A stretch of DNA of 64,000 nt, from the NCBI RefSeq assembly GCF_034190915.1, contig NW_026947503.1, positions 18,508,532 through 18,572,531 on the forward strand. The letters are read 5' to 3'. Source of the stretch: Cavia porcellus. Its lineage: Eukaryota; Chordata; Mammalia; Rodentia; Caviidae. Shown piece after piece: positions 50,149 through 61,500 of the stretch. The notes below the pieces were generated by a model. It did no database searches. It saw only the letters and a list, made by a program, of their open reading frames with translations, and was not told where the DNA came from. Position numbers and translations under genes: made by a program. Numbering within the stretch: the first letter of the stretch is position 1; each line of letters opens with the position of its first letter.

Positions 50149-50874
50149 TGTTAATCCTAAACTCCCTTAAAGTCTCCAGAAGGTGCACAATGTACAAAAC
50201 TTTAATATTAGGTCATAATACACAGATTCTAGAGTCCAATTGCCAAATGGAATCTTTCTTCCTAACTGAAAACTCCAGAGCCTAGTCTTTCCTATCTGGT
50301 TCATCAAATCTTGTCTTCTAAGCTATGATCAGTATTTTGCCTTAGCACACAGAATTCTAGGGCTGCATATCCTAAATATTTCCAGACTCTTTCTACTAAT
50401 AATTTTCAAAGGCTTGGGAACACATGATCAGCTAGCATAAGAACAATGACTCCACATCTCTGCTACCAAAAATCTGTCTTGGTTACTTTCTGTTTGAGAC
50501 ACAATATCAAAACTCAAAATTTTAAAGGAAGAAGGGTTCACTTTTCTTATAGTTCATGTATTTTCATTCTATAGATAGTTGGCTCAAAGACATGGTGATA
50601 TGGCAGAAGAGAGGTTCTCATGGCATAGCTAGCAAAAAGCAGAGGGAGATTCAGGAAAGAATGAGGGTGACACAATCTTCCAGATTATACCCCCAGTGGC
50701 TCACCTCTTCCTACAGGACTTCACCAACCAGTATCATTTAGCTATAATCTCATCAGATGACTAATCCACTAAGTTATCATGGCTTCATTGCCATTCACCT
50801 TCCCAAAGTCCTATGAGCACATGAAGCACTTATACACTACAGAACAGGTTATCAGCATGGACAGAAACCTAGTT

Positions 50875-51035
50875 TGGGCAAACCAACTTCAGGATTTAAA
50901 TCTTAATCTTACTACTTTTTCCTCTGTGTGGCTTTGAGTAAGCTAAACAATGTCTCTGAGCTTTAATTTCTGCATGCCAAAATAAGACACAGTGCATAAG
51001 GATAATAAACACTGTATAGGGTTTCACAGAAAAAA
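50875..51035 (+). mobile_element. MIR-type SINE fragment
   Basis: 'AGGATTTAAATCTTAATCTT', 'TGTGTGGCTTTGAGTAAGCT', 'AATGTCTCTGAGCTTTAATT' and 'AAGGATAATAAACACTGTAT' follow the plus-strand MIR core order. Confidence 0.65.
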
Positions 51036-51059
51036 GGATGACTAAGCAAATAGATTTAA

Positions 51060-51440
51060 TATCTGTCTTAATCATTTACTTTTCACTGAGATAAAATATT
51101 TGACAACCACAGTTTAAAAGACATGTGGTTTAATTTGTATCACAGTTTCAGAAATTTCAGCTCATTCAGCAGCCATAAATATATAAAAGGCATGGAGAAT
51201 GGGTCTGGGTGAAGGGAAGCTGCTCATAGCATGACAGTGAGGAAGCAGAAATGAAGCAAAAAATAGGAGAGAAGCTACAAGCGCTCAGGTCTCACTCCCA
51301 GTGACCCACATCTTCTGATCAGATCCTACTGCCTAACAGCAAGTCAGCTGTATGGCCACCATGATCCAAGCATCTATTAAAGCTCCACCCATGAGTGAAT
51401 GATGCTCTTGGCTGTCACCTAGATATAAACCATGGTTTTA
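51060..51440 (-). mobile_element. MaLR-type LTR (MT/ORR1-like)
   Basis: 'TTTTCACTGAGATAAAATAT', 'TGACAACCACAGTTTAAAAG', 'CAGTTTCAGAAATTTCAG', 'GCTGCTCATAGCATGACAGT' and 'GGCTGTCACCTAGATATAAA' reproduce the order of the other reverse MaLR LTRs. It is probably solo. Confidence 0.7.
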
Positions 51441-51444
51441 TGCC

Positions 51445-52995
51445 TTCGTGGACCAGACAGTTTAGATGGAAAATACTTAATGAAATAAGCAATCCGATGA
51501 TGCTGCATACTGAAGAGAATTTCAATTTGTGATGAGCGGATACTTTTCAAACATTTTCTTCCCCATCATCCACTTAAATGTCATATCATTCTATTTTTCT
51601 TTTCTTTTCCCTCATTTTTTTCTCTGGTAGTGGAAACATTGCCACAAGGTTTTTCATCAAGGGTTACATGTTAAAGGTTCTATAATGATTGGAATGAATC
51701 AGGTCGCTTCTCATATTGTCACAGTAGCTGTTAAGAGGAGCCATTGACAGCTCTCCACTCTCACCTGTGAAGAGAGACATTGCTCAGCATCTCTATTGCC
51801 ATGAGAGCTCTAATGAATATAGGAAATTTTTGTGATGTTACATGATATTTTTCATCAGTACAAAACCTATTTTTCTAAAGACAGATCTTTAATGGTCTAT
51901 TATTTTACTCTTGTCGCAGGCAGCACAAGAAAATGTTGGCTAAACTTTTCAGAAAACAGGTAAAAATAGATGACTGGAAACCTTCTACAAAGCCCTGCTT
52001 AAATTGTAAAACAATTTCCAATTCCATTGCAGTTTTACTTAAGAAATAGATGACAGAGAATGGAATTGGACTTTCCAAAGAGCAGTTTTTAAATTGGCAC
52101 TGTAAAAGTAAAAGAACCCCAAAATGATCCCAAATATTATTAAAATGAGCCTTGATCCAGAAGATACAGCCTCTGTGGGTGTGCTTGTCACAGCTGTGGG
52201 CACATGAGGAGCATCAGATCCCAGGAAAACAGTGGAGTGTCAAGTTTCTCCTACAGGCAAGAGCAAAGGTATTTATGCAAAGGTCTTAAACTTCACACTT
52301 TGAGGAATGGCCCCACCAGCCTCCTCACTGCAGGATTCCTTCACTTATTTTCCTGGTTAGTCAGAATGCCTCTCTCTCATGAGAACAGCTGAAGAAACCA
52401 ACTCCTCTACCTTGATTTCAGCCATACCTCTCATCTTGTGGATGATCAGAATTTCACAATCAGAAAGTTGATTAAGCACAAGTAAATCACAGAGCAGTGC
52501 TTGCTTCCTGGGTTTATCTTTGATAATATCAATTAATAATGGATCTTATTAAAATAAAGATTATTCGGGTCTTCTGAAGAGAAGAGTAAGTTATAAATTT
52601 CAATGTTGTGATACAAGTGACTAGTAGCTTTCTTAGAGAACTTGAAGGAAAAAGATGGGGTCATCTCATAGTTATTATAATGTGCAGTTCCTAGGCAAAC
52701 CAGTGAGTTGGAAAACACCAAGTCATCTCCCAGAAAGAGGAACGAAAAGATAAGATGAAAAATTTTCAGGTGCATATTTTTTAACAAATATTTCATAAAA
52801 ACAGAAAAAATTCCTGAAAGTTTCTTAGTAAAGCAAAAGATATTTAATATATAACACTACATTATATTTTGAATTCTTTATTTTGTTCCTTGCAAGGTCT
52901 AATCTCAGGTGGTTCATGAATTCTTTGACCAATCAATCATTTATAAATTAAGAACATTCTAAATTTTGGACTATGGATCCTGTGAATACAATAGA
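51445..52995. other. Unannotated intergenic sequence
   Basis: No coding exon or confident repeat was recognised. Frames are 87 codons or fewer. Confidence 0.45.
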
Positions 52996-53002
52996 TTTAT
53001 TT

Positions 53003-53003
<1 letters not shown>

Positions 53004-53054
<51 letters not shown>

Positions 53055-53085
53055 ACTCTTTCTCTCTCTCTCTCTAACTCTATGC
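53004..53085 (+). repeat. (CT)n dinucleotide repeat
   Basis: About 24 perfect CT units followed by an imperfect CT-rich end. It forms an inverted pair with the (GA)n at 53.6 kb. Confidence 0.95.
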
Positions 53086-53598
53086 TTTGTCTTCCTTTTT
53101 AATACACTTGAAGGCAAATTACTATTTCTTTTACTTTATATGGTCTCATATTCTCAATTGCTTAGCAACCAAATAAATGATGACTGACTCAAAAGAAACG
53201 GCACATTATTTGAATAAGTAAAAGTATTTTTGTTATCACTACAAGTTAATAGTGTGTGTATTCGATTAGACTTCACAATCAATTATATCTAAAGCTATAA
53301 TTTCATGGACCATTATTTGATGGCAGACCCTCACTTATTTTTGATCAACTCACTGAATAGTAGCAGAGCATAGACAAAGGATGATGACAAATAACCCCAA
53401 TGTTTCATAGGCTCATAATTCAACCCCTCTCTAACCCTAATTTTCAGGAGAAATTTCTGATGCCATAATGATATACAGGAACAAAATTCCCAACCTACTA
53501 TATGTGCAATATGAATTTGTGTTCTCTAAAATCCAAATATGAATAGGAACAATGGAGGTTAAGGGAAGAATATATTTATTGGGAGAAAGAAAGCTTCT

Positions 53599-53611
53599 GA
53601 GAGAGACAGAC

Positions 53612-53670
<59 letters not shown>

Positions 53671-53691
53671 GAGACAGACAGAGACAGAGAA
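53599..53691 (+). repeat. (GA)n dinucleotide repeat
   Basis: A GA run with CAGA interruptions, complementary in sequence to the CT tract about 510 bases upstream. Confidence 0.95.
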
Positions 53692-53779
53692 GGAATCTTA
53701 AGTGGGTTGCTGAAGTTCACATCTTTTCTAAGGATTTTATAAAGCAAAACCACATGGTGAGGCAGATCCAAACTGGGAA

Positions 53780-54140
53780 CTCAGAGGATGGACATAAGGT
53801 GGGAGCAGAACTGTGGACAACTAATGAGATTAATTGCTCAGGTAAAATGGATTAAATTGGGAAAAACTGGGAAAGGGGCCATGCATACAGAGCAGTTACT
53901 CTTCCTGAAGCAGGTTGTGATGGTGACTCCTGGCTTCCTCAGGGTGATAGAGCCCTATTTGCAATGTCAATCTTTAAAATACTGGTATGATTCCTTGATC
54001 TTTTGCCTGGAGGTCTGGCCTACAGGGTGGGTATCTGTTTCCTCCAAGGTTGCAAGCTATCTGGCCTTTTGCACTGGCTTCTTCCAAGGGCCGAGAAATA
54101 AAATATTTCTATCTAACTCAGTTGCCTGTAATAACAATAT
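53780..54140 (+). mobile_element. Unassigned LTR-like dispersed repeat, copy 2
   Basis: Homologous to the reverse complement of 29050-29460 over about 350 bases. AATAAA near the 3' end (about 54099) is followed by a 'CTCAGTTGCCTGTAATAAC' end, which fits an LTR. A 121-codon frame (53788-54153) partly matches frames in the other copy only because the DNA is homologous. Confidence 0.7.
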
Positions 54141-54144
54141 ACAA

Positions 54145-55145
54145 ATTAGATAAACTTATTACTTATCTGTCACCTTTTCAGGGCTATATTTTTATGAAGA
54201 TATTAATGAACACTAAAATGATACAAAGGTGATAATCATAAATTTAGAGAGAAAAAAGATAAACTAGTGTCCAGAAATGTAAAATGTCATTCTTTCAGTG
54301 GAAGCAAAATTATGTAATGCAATCTGATCCTTCATTTCTGCATAGAATCTTTTACTTGGAAGTGTTAGAAGTGAAATTTTGAAATTCTTGAATTATTGAA
54401 AACATGTTAAGCTTCTGTCAGTTCTATTCCTTATAGCTATTTCCAGTTTAGCCTAAAGCAAAACAAAACAAGAAACAAACAAACAAACAAAAAAGTGGAA
54501 ATCAAACCTTACTGAGTACTCTTGTTCGTACCAGAATCTGTCATGGGGAGGAAAGTGGAATTGGAAAAGGAATGCAAAACAAACAAAAACAAAAATATCA
54601 TCTTTGAATCCCAAAATCAGAGATCTGAAGCATTCATCATACAAGATGTACTTTTCCTGTGCTTCGTCTAATTTATTATTGCTTTAAAAGTAACCAATCA
54701 TTTTTTTAAGAAATAAATAAATGTTGCACAATAAGCAAACACTGATGAAACTTCTCTGTATGGAGTCAGATCCAATGTGTCCTCCCTCAGCTCTGCCCTT
54801 AGGGACCTGTGATGCTCCGCTGCAAATCTTGGGCTTCATAAGATGAAGTTAGATGATAAAGACACTTTGTACACAGGAAGAAGTAAAAAACAAAGAGAAT
54901 TTAAATGGTGTGGTTAAGATGCAAAAGGTATAAATGAGACTGTGGTCCAGCAGAACTATATTTTGTTTTCTCCACTCGTGGCTTCTGTTTCTCTACACAT
55001 ATTCGCCAGTTCCCAGAGGAGGAAAGGGCTCGCAGTAGCTTTACATTTCTGTTACCACAAAGACCTCCCTTTGTTCACTTGATCCATATGAACTCTATCA
55101 TGGTGCTTTCCATGACTTATACATGTATGCTTGTTTCTATTCAAA
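54145..55145. other. Unannotated intergenic sequence
   Basis: No coding exon was recognised. A (CAAA)n run lies at 54473-54492. Confidence 0.45.
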
Positions 55146-55149
55146 ACTG

Positions 55150-55320
55150 CAGAACTCTCAGGCAGGCTTGAGTGCACAAGCCTGCAATCTAAGCACATTG
55201 AGAGGATCTGCCTGAAAGACTGCAAATTCAAGCCTGGGAAACAGAGACTTAGTAAGACCCTGTCTAAAAATAAAAATTTAAAAAATAAAAAGCAAAAGTA
55301 AATAAATAAGGATATGTAGC
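55150..55320 (+). mobile_element. B1-type SINE
   Basis: 'AGTGCACAAGCCTGCAATCT', 'GCAAATTCAAGCCTGGGAAA' and 'TTAGTAAGACCCTGTCTAAA' with an AAATAAA-rich tail follow the 7SL/B1 layout. It is the last recognisable element before the 21-bp array. Confidence 0.75.
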
Positions 55321-55517
55321 TGACTGCAAATACCTTGGATTGAGTTCTCAATCCTGACCCCACCGCCGAAACAGTATTTTTAGAGGACGATTGTTGTTGC
55401 TATTTTTTTTAACAGTTTTGCTTTTCTCTTTATTAGAAGAGTTGGTTAAACAAGTATTTGTTATCTCAAAAAATAATTCTGTGGTGAACACTGGGTGAGC
55501 CCCACTGAGGTCAAGCA

Positions 55518-58500
55518 ATATAAAATGAAGTCACTCTACAGAACACAGAATGGAGTCCATAGAATACAGAACAGAGTCCATAGAATATAGAACGGAGTCT
55601 GTAAAATACAGAATGGAGTCCATAGAATATAGTGTGGAGTCCATAGAATATACAATGGAGTCCAGAGAATATAGAGTGGAGTCCATAGAATAGAGATTGG
55701 AGTCCATAAAATATAGAACAGAATCCGAAGTATACAGAGAGGAGTCCAGAGAAGATAGAATGGAGTCCATAGAATGTAGAATGGAGTCTGAAGAATAGAG
55801 AATGGAGTCCATAGAATATAGAGTGGAGTCCATAAACTATAAGTGAAGCCCATAGAATATAGAATGGAGCACATAGAATATAGAGGGAAGTCCATAGAAT
55901 ATCAAGTGAAGTCCATGGAATATAGAATGGAGTCCATGGAATGTAGAATGTAGTCTGTAGTATATACAGTGGTGTCCATAGGAAATAGAGTGGAATCTGT
56001 AGAATATAGAGTGAAGTCCATAAAATACAGAATGGAGTCAATAGAATATAGAATGGAATCTATAGAATTTAGAATGGAGACAATATAATATAGAATGGAG
56101 TCCATAGAATATAGAGTGGAGTCCATAGAATATAGAATGGAGTCCATAGAACATAGGGTGGAGTCCATAGAATATTGAATGGAGTCCATAGAATATAGAG
56201 TGCAGTCCAGAGAGTATAGAATGGAATCCATAAAATATCGAGTGGATTCCATAGAATATACAATGGAGTCCATAGAAGGTAGAATGAAATCCATAGAACA
56301 TAGACTGGGGTCCATAAGATACAGAGTGGAATCCGGAGAATATGGAGTGGAATCCATAGAATATATAGTGGAGTTTATAGAATATAGAGTCAAGGTCATA
56401 AAATATAGAATGGAGACCATAGAATATAGAGTGGAATTGGTAGAATAAAGAATGGAGTCCATAGAATGTAGAATGGAGTGGGTAGAATATAGAATGGAGT
56501 CCTTAGAAAGTAGAATGGAGTCCCTAGAATAAAGAGTGGAGTCCGCAGAATATAGAGTGGAATCTATAGAATGTACAATGGAGTCAGTAAAACATAGATG
56601 GAGTCCATAGAATGTACAATTGAGTCTGTAGAATATGGAGAGGAGTCCATAGCATATAGAATAGATTCCATAGAATATAGAGTTGAGTCCATCCAAAATA
56701 GAGCAGAATCCGTAAAATCTAGGTGGAGCTCATAGAATATAGAATGGAGTCTGTCGAATACAGAATGGAGTCGATAGAATATAGAGTGGAGTCTCTAGAA
56801 TATAAAATGGAGTTGGTAGACTATAGAATGGAGTTCATAGATTATAGAGTGTTGTCTGCAGAATGTAGATTGGGGTTCATAGAATATAGAATGGAGTCCA
56901 TAGAATATAGAGTGGCATCCATAGAATATAGAGTGGAGTTTATAAAATATAGAATGGAGTCCATATAATGTAGAATGGATTTCATAGAATATAGAATGTA
57001 GTCCGTAGAATGATGAAATGTAGAATGGAATCCGTAGAATACAGAGTGGAGTCCATAGAATATAGAATGGTGTCCGTGGAATATAGAGTGGAATCTATAA
57101 AATGTAGAACACAATCTGTAGAATATATATTGGAGTCCATAGAATATACAATGGAGTGCATAGAATATAGAGTGGAGTCAGTAGAGCTTACAATGGAGTG
57201 TGGAGCCTAAAGAATAGAGTCAGTAGAATATAGAGTGGAGTCCATAGAATATAGAATGGAGTCTGTAGAATATAGAGTGCAGTCTGTAGAATATAGATTG
57301 GAGTCCATAAAATATAGAATAGAGTACATAGAATATAGAATAGAGTCCATAGTATGTAGAATGGAGTCCATAGATGTAGAATGCAGTGCGTAGAATAGAG
57401 AGTGGAGTCCACAGAATATAGAATGGTGTCCATGGAATACATAGTTGGGTTCATAGAATAACGTACATAGAATACAGAGTGCAGTCCAGAGACCATAGAA
57501 TGAAGTCCATAGAATACAGAGTGGAATCTTTCGAAGATAAAATGGATCCTTAGAATATAGAGTGGAGTCCATAGAACATAAAATGGAGTCCGTAGAATAC
57601 AAAATGGAGTCTATTAAATATACAGTGGAGTCAGTAAAATATACAACTGAGTCAATAGAATATAGAGTGGAGTCCATAGAATATAGAATAAAGTCCATAG
57701 AATACAGAATAGAGTTGGGAGAATATAGATTGGAGACTGTAAAATATAGAATGGAGTCCATAGAATACAGAGTGGAGTCCATAAAATATAGAATGGAGTC
57801 CATAGAATATGGAGTGGAGTCCGTAATATATAGAATGGAGTCTGTGGAATGTAGAGTGGAATCCATAGAATATAGAGGGGAGTCCATAGAATATAGAATG
57901 AACTCCGTAAAATTTAGAATGGAGTCCATAGTATATAGAGTGGAGTCCATAGTATATAGAATGGAGTCCATAAAAAATAGAGTGGAGTCCATAGAATATA
58001 GAGTGCAGCCCATAGAATATCAAATGGAGTCCATAGAATATAGAATGGATTCCATAGAATGTAGAATGCAGTCCGTAGAATATATAGTGGAGTACATAGT
58101 TTATAGAGTGGTTTCCATAGAATATAGAGTGGAGTCTTTAAAATATAGAATGGGGTCCATAGAATATACAGTTGAGTGCACAGAATATAAATGTAGTCCA
58201 TAGAATATAGAGTCCATAGAATATATAGTGGAGTGCATAAAATACAGAGTGGAGTCCATAAAATAAAGAATGGAGTCCATAGAATATAGAGGGAAGTCCA
58301 TCGAATATAGAGTGGAGTCCATAGAATGTAGAATGGAGTCCATAGAATATAGAATAGAGTACATAGAATGTAGAATGGAGTCCATAAAATATAGAGTGGA
58401 GTCCATACAATATCAAGTAGAGTCCATAAGATATGGAGTCCATAGAATATAGAAAGCAATCCGTAGAATATAGATTGAATTCCATACAATATAGAATGGA

Positions 58501-61500
58501 GTCCATAGAATATAGAATAGAGTCTATAGAATATAGAACCGAGGCTACAGTACATAGAGTGGAGTCCATAGAATATAAAATGGAATCCATATAATATCGA
58601 GTGGAGTCCATAGAATATAGAAAAGAGTCCACAAAATGTAGAGTGGAGTCCGTAGAATACAGCGGCGAGTCCAAAGGTTATTGAATGGAATCCGTAGAAT
58701 ATAGAGTGGAGTACTTAGAATATAGGATGGAGTCAATAGAATATAGAATAGAGTCTGTAGAACATAGAATGGAGTCCATAGAATATAGAATGGATACTAA
58801 AGAACATAGAACTGAGCCCATAGAATAGTTAGTGGAGTCCATAGAATATAGAATGAAGTCCGTAGAATTTAGAATGGAGACTGTAGAATATTGAGTGCAG
58901 TCATTAGAATATAGAATGGCATTCAAAGAATATAGAATGGAGTCCATAGAATATAGAGTTGAGTCCATAGGAAATAGAGTTTATTCCGTAGAAAATAGAG
59001 TGGAGTCCTTAGAATATAGAGAGCAGTTCATAGAATATAGCATGAAGTCCATAAAATTTAGAAGGGAGTCCATAGAATATAGAACAGAGTCCACAGATTA
59101 TATAGTGGAGTCCATAGAATTTAGAATGGAGTCCATAGAATATAGAGTGCAGTCCATAGAATACAGAACAAAATCCATACAATATAGAGTGGAGTCCATA
59201 GAATATAAAATGGAGGTCATAGAATATAGAACATAGTCCAAAGGATACAGAGTGCAGTCCATAGAACATACAATGGTGTCCATAGAATATAGAGTGGAGT
59301 CCATAAAATATAGAATGGAACTCGTAGAATATAGGGTGGAGTCCACAGAATACAGAATGGAGTCCAGAGAAGATACATGGATTACATAGAATATAGAACT
59401 GAGTCCATAGAATGTAGGGTGGACTTCATAGAATATAGAGTGGAGTCCATAGAATATACAGTGGAGTGCATAGAATATATAATGGAGTCCATGTAATATA
59501 GAGTGGAGTCTATACAGTGTAGAATAGAGTGTGTAGCACATAGAATGGAGTCCGTAGAATATACAGAGGAGTTTGTAGATTATAGAATGGATTCCATACA
59601 ATATAGAGTCCACAGAATATTGAATGGAGTCCATAAAATATAAAATGGAGTCCATAGAACATAGAACAGAGTCCATGAAATATAAAGTGCAGTCAATAGG
59701 ATTTAGAATGGAGTCCATAGAATATAGAGTAGAGTTTATAGAATATCGTGTGGAGTCCATAGAATATAGAAAGGAGTCCATAGAATATAGAATGTAGCCC
59801 TTAGAATATCCAGTGGAGTCCGTAGAATATGCAATAGAGTGGAGTCCATAGAATGCAGAACGGAGTCTGAAGAAGATACATGGGGTAGATAGAATATAGC
59901 ATTGAGTCCATAGTATGTAGAGTGGAGTCCATGGAATATAGAGTGGAGTCCATAGAATATTGTGTGGACTCCATAGAATACAGAAAGGAGTCCATAGAAT
60001 ATAGAACATAGTCCTTAGAATATAGAGTGGACTCCAAAGAATTTAGAATGGAGTCCATAGAATATAGAATGGAGTCCATGCAATATAGAATGGAATTCAT
60101 AGAATATAGAGTGAAGTACATAGAATATAGAATGGAGTCCATAGAATATAGAATGGTGCCCTTCAAATATAGAGTGGAGTCCATACAATATCGAGTTGAG
60201 TCCATAGAGTATAGAAAGTTGTCCATAGAATATAGAGCAGAGTCCATAGAATACAGCATGGGGTCCATAGAATATAGAGTGGAGTCCGTAGAATATAGAG
60301 TGGAGTGCGTAAAACATAGAATGGAATCCATAGAATATACAGTGGTGTCTGTAGAATACAGAATGCAATCCGTAGAATATACATTGGAATCCATAGAATA
60401 TAGAATGGAGTCCACGGAATACAGATTGGAGTCCATAGAATACAGAACGGAATGCGTAGAATATAGAGTTGTGTCCATAGAATATAGAATGGAATCCATA
60501 GAATATAGAATCAAGTCATTAGAATATAGAGTGGAGTCCACAGAATATAGAATGGAGTCCATAGAATGTAGAGTGGAGTCCAGAGAATATAGAAGAGAAT
60601 CCATAGAATATCGAGTGGAACGCACGTAATATAGAAAAGAGTCTGTAGTATATAGCATGAAGTCCTTAGAATATAGAATAGAGTCTACAGAATATCAAGT
60701 GGAGTCCATGGAATATAGAATGGAGACCATAGAATGTAGAATAGAGACAGAAGAATATAGAGTGGAGTTCATAGAATAAAATGAAGTCCATACAATATTG
60801 AGAGGAGTCCCTAGAATATAGAAGGCAATCCATAGAATATAGAGTGGAGTCCGTAGATTATAAAATGGAGTCTGTAGAATGTAGAATGGAGGCCATAGAA
60901 TATAGAGTGGAGTACACAGAATATAGAAAGGAATCCATAATATATAGAAGGGAGTCTGTACAATGTAGAATAGAGTCCATATAATAAAGAATGTAGTCCA
61001 TAGAACCAAGAGTGGATTCCATAAAGAATGAAGTCCATAGAATATAGAGTGGACTCCATAGAATATAGAGTGGAGTCCGTAGAGTATACAAAGAAGTGCG
61101 TAGCACATTGAATGGAGTTCGTAGAATATAGAGTGGAGTCCATAGAATATAGAAAGGAGTCCATAGAATATAGAGTAGAATAAAGATTGGAATCTGTACA
61201 ATATAGAATAGAGTCCATGGAATATGGAGAGCAGTCTGTAGAATATAGAGTGGAGTCTATAGAATATAGAGTGGAGTATATAAAATATGGAATGGAATCC
61301 TTAGAATGTAGAGTGGAGTCCATAGAATATAGAGTAGAGTCTGTAGAATATAGAATGGAATCCATAGAATGTAGAATGAAGTCTATAATATATAGAATGG
61401 TGTCCATAAAATGTAGAATGGAGTTTAGTAGAGTATAGAGTGGAGTCTGTGATATATAAAATGGAGCCCATAGAATATACAATGCAGTCCATAGAATATA

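Larger units (their letters stand above)
46325..50850 (-). mobile_element. Two-LTR MaLR-type element carrying a nested provirus fragment
   Basis: LTR-like blocks at about 46325-46710 and 50475-50850 share the MT/ORR1-type order in reverse orientation: 'CATTGCTGAAACTGACCCAA' against 'CTGTTTGAGACACAATATCA', then 'AGGAGGAAAATTTTATCTCA' against 'AGGAAGAAGGGTTCACTTTT', then '..GGCTCA..CATGGCAGA' sequences. Internal sequence follows 46710 and resumes at about 50150. Just before the second block, 'ACACATGATCAGCTAGCATA' parallels 'TCACATGATCATATAGTCAC' in the element at 3.94-6.2 kb. A gammaretrovirus-like remnant occupies 47967 to about 50145, so this locus records a later insertion. Confidence 0.7.

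Noticed and set aside
53788..54153. 121-codon frame, with partly similar frames near 29131-29426
   Set aside because: Similarity between the two loci is explained by homologous LTR-like DNA. The frames are broken differently and show no protein family.
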